Notes: generated by a model not told the origin, from the letters alone. A DNA stretch of 64,000 nucleotides from Saccharibacillus deserti (GCF_013618475.1 NZ_JABJVN010000001.1:186001-250000); one strand, 5' to 3'; shown: positions 36,145-45,630, counted from the stretch's first letter. Numbers and translations: made by a program.

Positions 36145-37986
36145 ATGCATTCAAGACAAGAAATTCGCAATATCGCGATTATCGCTCACGTCGACCATGG
36201 TAAAACCACGCTCGTCGACAAACTGCTCCAGCAATCCGGTATTTTCCGTGACCACGAGCATGTCCAAGAGCGCGCCATGGACTCCAACGATCTCGAAAGA
36301 GAACGCGGCATTACGATTCTGGCGAAAAATACGGCGATTCCTTATAAAGATTATCTGATCAACATCGTGGATACACCTGGACACGCCGATTTCGGCGGAG
36401 AAGTGGAACGGATCATGAAAATGGTCGACGGCGTTCTGCTCGTCGTTGACGCTTACGAAGGTTGCATGCCGCAGACCCGTTTCGTACTGGGTAAAGCTCT
36501 GGCGCACAATCTGACGCCAATCGTTGTCGTCAACAAAATCGACCGTCCGGCCGCCCGTCCGTCGGAAGTCATCGACGAAGTTCTCGACCTGTTCATCGAA
36601 CTGGGCGCAAACGATCAACAGCTCGACTTCCCGGTCGTGTACGCTTCCGCACTGAACGGCACATCGAGCAAAAACGCCGACAAGCAGGATGACAACATGC
36701 AGGCAATGTACGAAACGATCATCGAGAACATTCCGTCGCCGACGGAAAGTGTCGATGAGCCGCTGCAATTCCTCGTTACCCTGATGGACTACAACGAATA
36801 CCTCGGCCGTATCGCGATCGGTCGCGTAAACCGCGGTATCATCCGTCAAGGTCAATCCGTTGCCGTTATGACGCGCGACGGAGGCATGAAGCAGGCCCGC
36901 ATCGAGAAGCTGTTCGGCTTCCAGGGTCTTAAGCGTATCGAGACGGACCAGGCCGGCGCCGGCGATATCATCGCCATCGCGGGGATCAAGGACATCAACA
37001 TCGGCGAGACGATTGCCGATCCGCAAAATCCGGAAGCCCTGCCGGTCCTCAAGATCGACGAGCCTACCCTGCAAATGACTTTCCTCGTCAACAACAGTCC
37101 GTTCGCGGGCCGCGAAGGCAAATGGGTCACTTCCCGCAAGCTGCGCGACCGTCTGTTCTTCGAACTGGAGACCGACGTCAGCCTGCGCGTTGACGAAACC
37201 GACAGCCCGGATGCTTTCGTTGTATCGGGACGCGGCGAGCTTCACCTGGGTATCCTGATCGAGAACATGCGCCGCGAAGGTTACGAGCTGCAGGTTTCGA
37301 AACCGGAAGTTATCGTCAGAGAAGTCGACGGCAAGAAAATGGAGCCGATCGAACGCCTGCTGATCGACGTACCGGAAGAAAGCACGGGCGCGGTTATGGA
37401 GAGCCTCGGCGCGCGTAAAGCCGAAATGGTCAATATGATCAACAACGGCACGGGACAGGTTCGCCTGGAGTTCCTGATTCCGGCTCGCGGCCTGATCGGA
37501 TACCGTACGAACTTCCTGAGCCTGACTCGCGGATACGGCGTCATGAACCATGCGTTCGACAGCTACGGACCGCTCGTTGTGGGTCAGGTCGGCGGACGTC
37601 ACCAGGGCGTACTCGTATCGACCGAGAACGGCAACGCTACGCTGTACGGCATTCTCGGCGTCGAGGACCGCGGTACGCTGTTCGTTGAACCGGGTGCCGA
37701 AGTGTACGAAGGCATGATCGTCGGCGAGAACACTCGCGATAACGACATCGTCGTTAACATCTGCCGCGAAAAGCAGCTGACCAACGTACGTTCCGCTACC
37801 AAAGACGATACGGTCAAAATGAAGACGCCTCGCCTGTTCTCGCTGGAGCAAGCGCTGGAATATCTGAATGACGACGAGTATTGCGAAATCACGCCTAAAA
37901 ACGTTCGGATGCGCAAGAAAATCCTGAACAAAGGCGAGCGCGAACGTTTCGAGAAACAACGCAAAGCGGCTCAAGCGAGCCTGTAA
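36145..37986 (+). CDS. typA: Translational GTPase TypA (BipA)
   Basis: A 613-residue ribosome-associated GTPase of the EF-G/LepA group, important for ribosome assembly and growth in the cold or under stress. G1 [15 protein letters not shown], switch [13 protein letters not shown]3 [14 protein letters not shown] and G4 NKIDRP are all intact; the C-terminal TypA-specific domain contains [19 protein letters not shown]. The ATG at 36145 is chosen because [20 protein letters not shown] is the standard N-terminus; GAGAAGGGA precedes it. Confidence 0.98.
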   Translation: MHSRQEIRNIAIIAHVDHGKTTLVDKLLQQSGIFRDHEHVQERAMDSNDLERERGITILAKNTAIPYKDYLINIVDTPGHADFGGEVERIMKMVDGVLLVVDAYEGCMPQTRFVLGKALAHNLTPIVVVNKIDRPAARPSEVIDEVLDLFIELGANDQQLDFPVVYASALNGTSSKNADKQDDNMQAMYETIIENIPSPTESVDEPLQFLVTLMDYNEYLGRIAIGRVNRGIIRQGQSVAVMTRDGGMKQARIEKLFGFQGLKRIETDQAGAGDIIAIAGIKDINIGETIADPQNPEALPVLKIDEPTLQMTFLVNNSPFAGREGKWVTSRKLRDRLFFELETDVSLRVDETDSPDAFVVSGRGELHLGILIENMRREGYELQVSKPEVIVREVDGKKMEPIERLLIDVPEESTGAVMESLGARKAEMVNMINNGTGQVRLEFLIPARGLIGYRTNFLSLTRGYGVMNHAFDSYGPLVVGQVGGRHQGVLVSTENGNATLYGILGVEDRGTLFVEPGAEVYEGMIVGENTRDNDIVVNICREKQLTNVRSATKDDTVKMKTPRLFSLEQALEYLNDDEYCEITPKNVRMRKKILNKGERERFEKQRKAAQASL

Positions 37987-38070
37987 GTCATACGGCAGTA
38001 AAAAACAAACAATCGGTAACTTTTCCCGCTTCGCCCGCGTCTTATTAAAAGACGTCAGGGCGAGGCGGCG

Positions 38071-38111
38071 AACAGGGTCCGCCGCCCTGGTGGCGTGCGG
38101 ACCCTGTTTTC
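38071..38111 (+). terminator. Terminator after typA
   Basis: ACAGGGTCCGC (38072-38082) and GCGGACCCTGT (38097-38107) form a perfect 11-bp stem, followed by TTT. Confidence 0.88.
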
Positions 38112-38196
38112 GTTTGTACGGAAAAGGACATGAGTCTGCATAAAAGCGATCATGCGCGATTCGTACGGATTGCACAAGAGAAGGAGCTGGACAGAG

Positions 38197-39336
38197 ATGA
38201 GCAGTACACAAGGCGGAGGTCTTCCGCCGCGCTCCAATGGCCGGAGTACAAAGCCGGCGGAAGCGCCCACCGTCCGCCGCGGCGCTGGAGGTTCAGGCGG
38301 CAGTGGTGGAAACGGCGGCCGCCGGCCCGCGGGCAAAAAGAAAAAAAGCGGAGCCAAGCGCTTCTGGACGATATTCGTGGTGCTTCTGATTCTGCTGGTC
38401 GTCGCAGCCGGTTTGTATTTCGGCTGGATCTATCAGAAGTCGAAAGCGATCGGTACCGGAGGCGAACCTGCAAAACCGGCCGATTCGCAGCCGATTGCCA
38501 TGGCGCTGCTGGGTACGGATTTTCGGGAAGAAACCAATACCAACCTGACTGATGTTGTTATGGTAGTAGCCCTGAATCCTAAGACCGATACAGCGACTGT
38601 AGTTTCGTTGCCACGGGACGGCCGTTTCGTTCTGGACGGGTACAAAGTACGTAAAGTGAATGCTTACTATCCAAAATTTTTGTCCGAAGAAAAAAGCGGC
38701 GGAGAAAAAGCGAAAGATGAAATAAAAACAATGCTAAGCAAATATTTCGGGGTTTCGGTTGATTACGCGACGATTGTTAACTTCAATACAGTCAAAGACG
38801 TAGTGGATGCGGTAGGCGGAGTCGAAGTGAACGTTGACCAAAATATGTGCTATAAGACTCAAGCGGACAATACCAATATTGATCTTGAAAAAGGCATCCA
38901 AGTTTTAGACGGTGAACAGGCGCTGGGGTTTGTCCGGTATCGTCATACGACTTTTAGCCAGCCCAACGATCCATGCGAGGGCAACAAGACCGCCGAATCG
39001 AATGACATTCAGCGAAACGCGAGACAGCAGCTGTTGATTGCGTCCATATTGGAGAAACTCAAATCGTTTAATGCAGTAACCAAAGCAGGCCCGTTGATCG
39101 AAGCTGTGGCCGATAATACAGATACGGATTTGGAGAATAAGCAAGTTCTCAATCTGGTGCGAACCTATTGGGACATTCCAAAAGAAAATATCGTTTACAA
39201 GCAGATTACCGGTCCATGGAGCAGCAAAACCAGCTTTGTTGAAATGGACACAGGAGATATAGAAGCTGCCAAACAGGCGCTGAAAGACGAACTGGCCGGC
39301 AATCACCAGCCTGCCGCGGCTGCAACCTCTCCTTGA
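38197..39336 (+). CDS. LytR-CpsA-Psr (LCP) family protein
   Basis: A 379-residue membrane-anchored phosphotransferase that attaches teichoic acids or other polymers to peptidoglycan. A cytoplasmic Gly/Arg/Lys-rich N-terminus precedes one membrane helix (about 65-90), then the extracytoplasmic LCP domain with ALLGTDFREETNTNLTDVVM, DTATVVSLPRDGRFVLDGYK, and GEQALGFVRYRHT carrying the conserved Arg/Asp residues. The ATG at 38197 follows AGAAGGAG. From about base 38640 the gene becomes markedly AT richer (about 44% GC by hand count over 660 bases) than its start and its neighbours. Confidence 0.94.
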   Translation: MSSTQGGGLPPRSNGRSTKPAEAPTVRRGAGGSGGSGGNGGRRPAGKKKKSGAKRFWTIFVVLLILLVVAAGLYFGWIYQKSKAIGTGGEPAKPADSQPIAMALLGTDFREETNTNLTDVVMVVALNPKTDTATVVSLPRDGRFVLDGYKVRKVNAYYPKFLSEEKSGGEKAKDEIKTMLSKYFGVSVDYATIVNFNTVKDVVDAVGGVEVNVDQNMCYKTQADNTNIDLEKGIQVLDGEQALGFVRYRHTTFSQPNDPCEGNKTAESNDIQRNARQQLLIASILEKLKSFNAVTKAGPLIEAVADNTDTDLENKQVLNLVRTYWDIPKENIVYKQITGPWSSKTSFVEMDTGDIEAAKQALKDELAGNHQPAAAATSP

Positions 39337-39366
39337 TTGAATGGGGTTTTCCCGATGTGATATAAT
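39337..39366 (+). promoter_or_regulatory. Candidate promoter for the PNPOx-like gene
   Basis: TTGAAT (39337-39342), 18-bp spacer and TATAAT (39361-39366) preceded by TGA, giving an extended -10. It starts immediately after the LCP stop codon. Confidence 0.65.
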
Positions 39367-39423
39367 CGGGGAAGCAAGACGTTTATTGAATGATTCCGAT
39401 CAGATGCCGTATTAGGAGGCCAC

Positions 39424-39879
39424 ATGATGTCCGAAGCCGTTACGCAGTTGACCGAAACCTTGTTCAATCAGCTTCAGGGCGAGACGTTTGCCCTGTTGGC
39501 CACTGTAGATGCCGAAACGAACGGTCCGACCTCGACGGCCATTTCTTGGCTGTATGCCTCAAATCCGGGGACCGTCCGCTTTGCGGTCGACCACCGTTCG
39601 CGTCTGGTCCGCAATATTTTGAACAATCCGAAGGTTACGCTTACGATTTTCGGAGGCGAAAAGGTATATGCCGTCAACGGAGCCGCAAAGGTCGCCCAAG
39701 ACCCGCTGTGCGATGTTCCGTTCAAAATGTGCTGTTTCGACGTGGAAGTCGAAGCGGTGCGCAATGCCCTGTTTTATGGAGCGCATCTCTCTTCACCACC
39801 CGAATATACCCGTTCGCTCGACCGTTATGCCGCCGAACTGCTCGACGGTCAGGTCATGAGCGCCATGAAAAAAGCCTAG
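39424..39879 (+). CDS. Pyridoxamine 5'-phosphate oxidase-fold protein
   Basis: A 151-residue protein of the split-barrel flavin-binding group. The fold is suggested by FALLATVDAETNGPTSTAIS, FAVDHRSRLVRNILNNPKVT, and the later strand YAVNGAAKVAQDP. Family members bind FMN or F420 and often act as general oxidoreductases; the substrate cannot be read from sequence. Two ATG codons (39424, 39427) follow AGGAGG; the second has slightly better spacing. A terminator overlaps its end. Confidence 0.8.
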   Translation: MMSEAVTQLTETLFNQLQGETFALLATVDAETNGPTSTAISWLYASNPGTVRFAVDHRSRLVRNILNNPKVTLTIFGGEKVYAVNGAAKVAQDPLCDVPFKMCCFDVEVEAVRNALFYGAHLSSPPEYTRSLDRYAAELLDGQVMSAMKKA

Positions 39880-39901
39880 CGGTTCGCCGCGGGCTTTTTT
39901 G
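39867..39901 (+). terminator. Terminator at the end of the PNPOx-like gene
   Basis: AAAAAAGCC-GCGG pairs with CCGC-GGGCTTTTTT around a TTCG tetraloop. The hairpin overlaps the last codons and the stop. Confidence 0.85.
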
Positions 39902-40011
39902 CTCTTTTTTCTTGCTTGAAAGGGGGTGGTCGGCGGTTTGAGTCGGCTCGTTTGAATCGCATTGCGATTCGGGGAAGCTTGCGTTCCATTAAGCCTCGGG
40001 AGGGATTTCTC

Positions 40012-41349
40012 GTGAAAAAGCTCTTTGTTCTCGATACCAACGTTCTGCTGCACGATCCCCGATCCATTTTTTCGTTTCAGGAACATGAAGTGGTGATTCC
40101 GGCTACGGTGCTGGAAGAAATCGATTCGAAAAAAAGGCTGGCCGACGAAATCGGACGCAATGCCCGAAGCGTATCACGGGAGCTGGACGCCCTGCGCGAA
40201 CGCGGGCATCTGCATGACGGAGTTGCGCTCGAGTCGGGCGGAATCCTCCGGGTTGAACTCAATCACCGCAGCTTCCAGAGCATGCAGGACAAGTTCGGCG
40301 AAATGACGAACGACAACCGCATCCTGGCCGTTGCGCTTAATTATCATAATGAACAGCAGGGTTTGCCCGAAGGAGAGGCGCGGCTCGTCGTTATGGTCAG
40401 CAAAGACGTACTCGTTCGCGTCAAAGCCGACGTACTCGGTGTGCTCGCGCAGGATTACATGACGGACCGGGCGGCCGATCCCGACTCGCTGTATCCGGGT
40501 TACATGACGCTGCAGGTACCGGATGAAAAAGTGGACCGTTTTTACCGGGATAAATATTTGTTCCTTTCCGAAGCCGGAAGCGAAGCCCAAAAACTCTATC
40601 CGAACGAATTTGCGATTCTGAAAGACGAAGCGGGCGGCAAATCGGCGCTGGTCAAAGTGAATGCTGAAGCGAAACGGCTGGAGCCGCTTTTTCAGGGGCA
40701 TGATCCCGTCTGGGGAATTACGGCTCGCAATGCGCAGCAGCGTATGGCGCTCGAACTGCTGCTGTCGGATGATATTCCGCTGGTCACGATTACGGGCAAA
40801 GCGGGCACGGGCAAGACCCTGCTGGCCCTTGCGGCCGCTCTGATGAAAGTAGAAGACGAACGCAAATACAAAAAGCTGCTCGTCGCGCGCCCGGTTGTTC
40901 CGATGGGCAAAGATATCGGCTACCTGCCGGGCGAAAAAGAAGAAAAACTTCGTCCGTGGATGCAGCCGATCTACGATAATCTGGAGTTTTTGTTCGATAC
41001 CAAAAGCGCGGGAGACATCGACAAAATCCTTATGGGGCTCGGCAGCATACAGGTCGAAGCGCTGACTTATATCCGCGGGCGTTCGATTCCTTCGCAGTTC
41101 ATCATTATCGACGAAGCGCAGAATCTTTCCCGGCATGAAGTCAAGACGATTATCTCGCGCGCCGGAGAAGGCAGCAAAATGGTCCTCGTCGGCGATCCCG
41201 AGCAGATCGATCATCCGTATCTGGACGCGGCGAGCAACGGACTGACCTATGTGGTGGAACAGTTCAAATCACAGAAGCTAGCCGGACATATCCATCTGGA
41301 AAAAGGCGAACGTTCCAAGCTGGCCCAACTGGCAGCCGATCTTCTCTAA
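40012..41349 (+). CDS. PIN-PhoH fusion ATPase (YlaK/PhoH2 family)
   Basis: A 445-residue protein with an N-terminal PIN RNase domain (FVLDTNVLLHDPRSIF, then VVIPATVLEEIDSKK, and NDNRILAVALNYH with conserved acidic residues) joined to a C-terminal PhoH ATPase (ITGKAGTGKTLLALAAAL as Walker A, QFIIIDEAQNLSRHE as Walker B). PhoH2 proteins act as ATP-dependent RNA unwinding and cleaving enzymes. The start is GTG at 40012 after GGGAGGGA; the upstream in-frame extension is not conserved-looking. It is a second PhoH paralog in this window, besides 14050-15021. Confidence 0.93.
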   Translation: MKKLFVLDTNVLLHDPRSIFSFQEHEVVIPATVLEEIDSKKRLADEIGRNARSVSRELDALRERGHLHDGVALESGGILRVELNHRSFQSMQDKFGEMTNDNRILAVALNYHNEQQGLPEGEARLVVMVSKDVLVRVKADVLGVLAQDYMTDRAADPDSLYPGYMTLQVPDEKVDRFYRDKYLFLSEAGSEAQKLYPNEFAILKDEAGGKSALVKVNAEAKRLEPLFQGHDPVWGITARNAQQRMALELLLSDDIPLVTITGKAGTGKTLLALAAALMKVEDERKYKKLLVARPVVPMGKDIGYLPGEKEEKLRPWMQPIYDNLEFLFDTKSAGDIDKILMGLGSIQVEALTYIRGRSIPSQFIIIDEAQNLSRHEVKTIISRAGEGSKMVLVGDPEQIDHPYLDAASNGLTYVVEQFKSQKLAGHIHLEKGERSKLAQLAADLL

Positions 41350-41376
41350 ACCGAATACGTGCAGCCGATTTTGCGG

Positions 41377-41408
41377 GAATCCGGGTTTTGCTACCGGATT
41401 CTTTTTTT
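41377..41408 (+). terminator. Terminator after the ylaK-like gene
   Basis: GAATCCGG (41377-41384) and CCGGATTC (41394-41401) with seven T following. Confidence 0.9.
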
Positions 41409-41436
41409 GGTTAGAAAAAGGATCCTTTGCTACAAT
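41407..41436 (+). promoter_or_regulatory. Candidate promoter for the solute-binding-like gene
   Basis: TTGGTT (41407-41412), 18-bp spacer and TACAAT (41431-41436), directly behind the terminator T-run and 31 bp upstream of the next start codon. Confidence 0.65.
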
Positions 41437-41466
41437 AGGGAAAGCAGGAAACGGAGGGAACAGACT

Positions 41467-42729
41467 TTGAAGCGAAAAAATCATTTCGTGCTGTTCGGCA
41501 TATTGCTGCTTGCCCTGATCAATTTGTCGCCGTCTTTGCCGGAGACCTCCACATCGCGATCGCAGCCGGATGGCGAGTCGGCGGCGCTGCGCGGAGGGAA
41601 ATCGGAACAACCGCTGCGCGAGATCGAAGTCTATACCATGATGGGGACGGAAGAATTCAAAGCGCTGCAGGCCGTGAACGAAGAATACCAGCGAAAAGCC
41701 GGTACCCTTGTCACTTTGGTCAATATCGCACCGGAGCAGGCGTACAAGACGTATCGCACCGCTTATGCGTCGGGACGCGAACCCGATGTGCTGATGCTCG
41801 ACGGCAGCTGGGTCGCGGACCTGGCTTCCGAAGGCAGGCTGCTGCCTGCCGACCTGTATGAAACGGGCGTCACATCGGCGGCCGATTCTCTTCCGCTGCC
41901 CGCGGCTTCGGTAGAATGGAACGGTTATCGCTGGGCAGTGCCGCTCGATCTCGATCCTTACGGCGCCGTCTGGAGTCCCGAACGATTTACCGGAGAGTCC
42001 GGCAAGCTTCCGGCAGACGACAAGAGCTGGCAGAGTTGGGAGAAAGGCCTGTCCGAAGAAAAGGCTTCGCCGGGCGGGATTTCCGGGCCTCAGCCGATTC
42101 TGGGCCTTCCCTCGGGAGATGTACGTGCTTTTGCCGCCCTGTTGGCTTTATGGGAAAGCGCCCTGCAGGGAGAAGAAGGTCCCCGGATAGAACATGCACT
42201 GCAGCGGGCGGAAGCGCTCCGCGGGCGGACCTATCTGAATGATGCGTCCGCGACAGAAGGACATCCGCCTTCGGAACTTCGGGCCAAAGTGGAGTCCGGC
42301 GAACTGGATCTGGCCGTCGACCGATTGTCCAGACTGGGCGCCGAGGACTCTCCGGAGTCGCGCGTTGTTCCTCTGACTTCCGCCGCACACACAGCCGTAC
42401 TGCGCTGCTTCGGCATTTCGGCGAATACGGAACATGCCCGGGAAGCTTCGCTCTGGATCGCTTACCTCACCGGGCATGAAGCTCAAAGCGGTTGGCATGC
42501 CGCCACCGGGCGTCTGCCCGTTCTGCGTTCGGTTTACGACGGGTCCGCCAGTGCGGAACTGCTGCGCTGGATGCCCAACCCTGCGGCCGAACGTTCGGCG
42601 GGCGCAGAAGCCGGAGCGGCAAACCCCAAAAAGGCGCCTGCACGGGAAATCGCCTGGAGCCGTTCGCTCGACCGGTTCTACGAAGGGAAACTTGGCGCGG
42701 GTCAGCTTGCCGTTTATTTACGGCCGTAA
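41467..42729 (+). CDS. Orphan extracellular solute-binding protein (family 1-like)
   Basis: A 420-residue secreted protein. The N-terminus MKRKNHFVLFGILLLALINL is a signal sequence without a lipobox cysteine. The body resembles sugar ABC transporter binding proteins: EFKALQAVNEEYQRKAGTLV, REPDVLMLDGSWVADLASEG, YRWAVPLDLDPYGAVWSPE and, near the end, ASLWIAYLTGHEAQSGW with TGRLPVLRSVYD. No permease genes are adjacent, so its partner is unknown; it could also be a sensor-associated protein. The start is TTG at 41467 after GGAGGG with good spacing. It converges on the next gene. Confidence 0.8.
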   Translation: MKRKNHFVLFGILLLALINLSPSLPETSTSRSQPDGESAALRGGKSEQPLREIEVYTMMGTEEFKALQAVNEEYQRKAGTLVTLVNIAPEQAYKTYRTAYASGREPDVLMLDGSWVADLASEGRLLPADLYETGVTSAADSLPLPAASVEWNGYRWAVPLDLDPYGAVWSPERFTGESGKLPADDKSWQSWEKGLSEEKASPGGISGPQPILGLPSGDVRAFAALLALWESALQGEEGPRIEHALQRAEALRGRTYLNDASATEGHPPSELRAKVESGELDLAVDRLSRLGAEDSPESRVVPLTSAAHTAVLRCFGISANTEHAREASLWIAYLTGHEAQSGWHAATGRLPVLRSVYDGSASAELLRWMPNPAAERSAGAEAGAANPKKAPAREIAWSRSLDRFYEGKLGAGQLAVYLRP

Positions 42730-42759
42730 TGCTGTCTTCGTCTGCCTCCTTTTTCCCAT

Positions 42760-42792
42760 AAAAAAACTCTGCCGCATACGGCAGAGTTTTTT
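42760..42792. terminator. Bidirectional terminator between convergent genes
   Basis: AAAAAACTCTGCCG and CGGCAGAGTTTTTT form an 8-bp GC stem with a 4-nt loop and A/T tracts on both sides, serving both strands. Confidence 0.95.
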
Positions 42793-42826
42793 GTCGAAAA
42801 AGAGGCGGAGCGGATAAGCATCCCGG

Positions 42827-43912
42827 TCAGAGCAGCAGCTGCAGCACGATTTGGAGATGGCCGTCGACCATTTCGACCTCGCGCACTTCGACCGGAGCCA
42901 CCTGTTGGGGATAGAATCCCAGATCGTATTTCTGCTCCAATTCCTTGCGGGTGCTGCCCGGCAGTTCCAAACCGTTGAATACCAGATTGTCCACGTGGAA
43001 CAGAACCGCATTCTGGGGTTCGGTTTCCAGGGTATATCGGCCTTCGATCCGCAGCGACAAACGGTCCCGTTTGCCTTCGGCAATCACCCGTCCATCTTCG
43101 AAAGTGAAAGAAAAATTTTCAAAATCGGCATTGCGCGAGCGCAGGAAGTCGTTGAGTTCGGTATCGGTCAGTTTGATCGTATAGCGCGTGCCGAGTCCGG
43201 ACACTTTCATTTTTCCGCTTTTTTGCAGAAAATCCGGGAGTTCGTTGCTGGCTGCGGCAAGCTCGGCGAAATATTCGTCCACTTCGTAAAGACCTACATT
43301 GTTCCAATACACATTCAACTCTTCGGCAAGCCGGTTCAGACTGCCTGGATCGTCGCTGGCCAGAAGGCCGGAATCGATATCTTTCTGCAGAGTGCGCAGC
43401 CGAAGCCGCTGCTCTTCGATACCGAGCCTGACTTCTTCCAGGCGCGCCGAGTTCGCCGCAAGATCGCCGCGCCGGGCTTCCAGCGCATCCGTGTCTTTGC
43501 GAAAACCGAGCAGCAGTTCCTCGTCGTGCCGAACGGCAAGGCGGTAATAAGCGAAGAGCCGGTTGAAATCTCCGAGGGATCTTGCATTGAGCAGGGACAG
43601 GAAGACCGGCCGCTGGCTCTGCATGTACTGGGCGCGGACTATACTGCCGCTGCGCTCCCTGTTCTCCGCAATCCGGCTTTCCAGCTGCTTGATTTCAACG
43701 TTCAGAAGCTCGCCTTGGCGCGCCAGTTCCTGCTGTTCGCCGACGATCCGTTCGGTATCCCGCTCCAGTTCGTTCAGCGACAACGTATCCTGCAGCAGCT
43801 TGCGCTGCTCGGGCGTCCATTCTTCGGCGGAGGTTTGCGCCAGTGCGGAGCCTGCGGCGGAAACGAACACAAGCAATGCCGCAAGCAGACTTAGATAGAC
43901 ACGTTTCGACAC
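42827..43912 (-). CDS. Secreted coiled-coil protein, EnvC/PcsB-like N-terminus with lipid-binding-like C-terminus
   Basis: The only convincing minus-strand gene. The 361 residues start with a signal peptide (SLLAALLVFVSAAGSALAQ). A coiled coil (about 30-190) contains RAQYMQSQRPVFLSLLNARS and DFNRLFAYYRLAVRHDEELL, the pattern of EnvC/PcsB/CwlO-type regulators of cell-wall hydrolases. No NlpC/P60 or M23 enzyme domain follows. Instead residues about 235-361 (TRYTIKLTDTELNDFLRS, HVDNLVFNGLELPGS, APVEVREVEMVDGHLQIVL) look like DUF2993/LmeA-type lipid-binding proteins. It starts with GTG. The domain assignments are by eye and tentative. Confidence 0.7.
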   Translation of the reverse strand: MSKRVYLSLLAALLVFVSAAGSALAQTSAEEWTPEQRKLLQDTLSLNELERDTERIVGEQQELARQGELLNVEIKQLESRIAENRERSGSIVRAQYMQSQRPVFLSLLNARSLGDFNRLFAYYRLAVRHDEELLLGFRKDTDALEARRGDLAANSARLEEVRLGIEEQRLRLRTLQKDIDSGLLASDDPGSLNRLAEELNVYWNNVGLYEVDEYFAELAAASNELPDFLQKSGKMKVSGLGTRYTIKLTDTELNDFLRSRNADFENFSFTFEDGRVIAEGKRDRLSLRIEGRYTLETEPQNAVLFHVDNLVFNGLELPGSTRKELEQKYDLGFYPQQVAPVEVREVEMVDGHLQIVLQLLL

Positions 43913-44152
43913 CGCGTATTCCCCGCTTTCCCCTATTTTTCTGGTTTATTTTCAAACTTTCGCGTCCGGCATTTTCGGAATTCTTTCCCTGTGCTAAAAT
44001 AAAACTCCCCAAGCTGTATCGAAAGCGGCGGGGCAGCGGGAAAAGTGGACCAATCGCTTGCTTTTTTCGGCGATAACGCAAAATTTTGGTTTGATTTAAT
44101 TATAAGGCTTTGAAGCCGCGAACGTAAACCATAGGGCCATGGAGGAATAAAC

Positions 44153-45109
44153 GTGAATATCGAAGTGATCGGAGGCGGCGCGTTGGGGCTTCTTTTTGCC
44201 GCCGGAGCCGCTCTCGGAGGAGCGGATACCGTCTTGTACACCCGAACGGACGCACAGGCCCGAACGATTGCCGACCGGGGCATCTCCTGGGGTCAAGGCG
44301 GGCAGGAAGAAACGCAGCGGCGGATCGCGACAAACCTTGGCGCCCGGCCGATAAGCGCCTTCGGCGGCTCGGGGCGCGGGAAGCCCGAAGAGCGCTGGAT
44401 CCTGCTGGCCGTCAAACAAAAAGATCTGAGTCCGTCGTTTATCGCCCGTTTGACTTCCGGCGTGTACGAGGGTGACCGAGTGCTCTGCCTGCAAAACGGC
44501 ATCGGACATTTGGAGCGGCTGGCCGAAGCGCTGCCGCAAGCGGTGATCTACGCGGCGATTACGACGGAAGGGGCGCGACGGCCGGAACCGGATACCGTGG
44601 TGCGCGCCGGTTGGGGCTCGACCGTGTTCGGGATACCGGGTTCTTCGGCAGAGGCCGCGGAGCGGCGGAACGCGGCGGAGAAAAAGTTGGCTGAGACTTT
44701 CCAAGCGGGAGGATTGGCGCTCGCGGCGTCGAATGAAATCGAAACCGCTATTTACAAAAAATTGGTTATCAATGCCGTAATCAATCCGTTGACCGCCATA
44801 TGGCGAATCGAAAACGGGCGGCTGCCGGAGAGTTTGGCCCGTGCCGAATTCATGCGCAAACTGTTCGACGAGACGCTTGGGGTGTATAGCGCGGCGGGAG
44901 TCCCCGCATTGGAAGAATGGTGGGAAGAACTTCTCGGCGTCTGCCGCTCGACCGCGCTCAACCGGTCTTCGATGCTGGAAGATGTGTCCCGGGGAAGAGA
45001 GACCGAAGCGAAATGGATCGGCGGAGGAATCGTTGAACTTGCCCGGCGCTCGGGAACCGAAGCACCCTTGAACGAAATGCTGGTTCATATGATTGAAGGC
45101 ATGCGCTGA
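44153..45109 (+). CDS. panE: 2-dehydropantoate 2-reductase (ketopantoate reductase)
   Basis: A 318-residue NADPH-dependent enzyme that makes pantoate for coenzyme A synthesis. It has the N-terminal nucleotide-binding motif IEVIGGGALGLLFAAGAALG, the catalytic lysine region AIYKKLVINAVINPLTAIWR, and the C-terminal substrate segment RSSMLEDVSRGRETEAKWIG. The start is GTG at 44153 after GGAGGAA. In B. subtilis the ortholog (ylbQ) likewise lies just upstream of the bshC-mraZ cluster. Confidence 0.92.
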   Translation: MNIEVIGGGALGLLFAAGAALGGADTVLYTRTDAQARTIADRGISWGQGGQEETQRRIATNLGARPISAFGGSGRGKPEERWILLAVKQKDLSPSFIARLTSGVYEGDRVLCLQNGIGHLERLAEALPQAVIYAAITTEGARRPEPDTVVRAGWGSTVFGIPGSSAEAAERRNAAEKKLAETFQAGGLALAASNEIETAIYKKLVINAVINPLTAIWRIENGRLPESLARAEFMRKLFDETLGVYSAAGVPALEEWWEELLGVCRSTALNRSSMLEDVSRGRETEAKWIGGGIVELARRSGTEAPLNEMLVHMIEGMR

Positions 45110-45172
45110 AACCTGCGGTGCCCGGACACGGCGGCGTACGCTGCAAAACTTTGCCGGAAGAGGAGACTTGGT

Positions 45173-45559
45173 ATGCTCGAAACGGTATCCGCTTTTCTGA
45201 TTACACTCTGCGTGCTGCCTTTTTTGCCGTTTGTGCTCGTGTATGGCGCAGGTCTGCTGCGCAAAGAGAAAAGAGGGCTCTCGTTTCGCCGGGCCATGGA
45301 TCTGACCACGCCTTTTCTGATCGTTGCCGTATCCGCTTTGTATAATTATATTTTCGGTTCTTCTTTCGGTTTTTATCTGATCATGCTGATTTTGATCGTG
45401 CTTGCCGGACTGCTCGGCAGTATGCAGAATCGCAAACGCGGCCGCGTGGAACCCGGCCGTTTGTTCAGAGGTCTTTGGCGAATGTCTTTTCTGATGCTGG
45501 TTCCTTTGTACCTGATTCTCGGAATAAGCGGATTTATTGTACATTTCGTAAATACCTAA
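45173..45559 (+). CDS. DUF3397 family membrane protein
   Basis: A 128-residue protein with four hydrophobic helices and a basic cytoplasmic loop (MQNRKRGRVEPGRLFRGLWR). Its placement between panE and the bshC-mraZ cluster and its size match the DUF3397 family, whose function is unknown. The ATG at 45173 follows AGAGGAG. In relatives this gene normally abuts bshC; here the opp operon intervenes. Confidence 0.8.
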   Translation: MLETVSAFLITLCVLPFLPFVLVYGAGLLRKEKRGLSFRRAMDLTTPFLIVAVSALYNYIFGSSFGFYLIMLILIVLAGLLGSMQNRKRGRVEPGRLFRGLWRMSFLMLVPLYLILGISGFIVHFVNT

Positions 45560-45615
45560 CATGAATATGGTACATAGTCGGCTAAATCGCTTAAAAAGAG
45601 CTTTGTTACAGGGTT

Positions 45616-45630
45616 TTGACCGGCGGTCAA
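45616..45630. promoter_or_regulatory. Inverted repeat upstream of opp (operator candidate)
   Basis: TTGACC and GGTCAA are perfect 6-bp arms around GGC. The site lies about 90 bp upstream of a TATAAT (45719-45724) and 136 bp before oppA, in an AT-rich leader. No regulator can be named. Confidence 0.5.
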
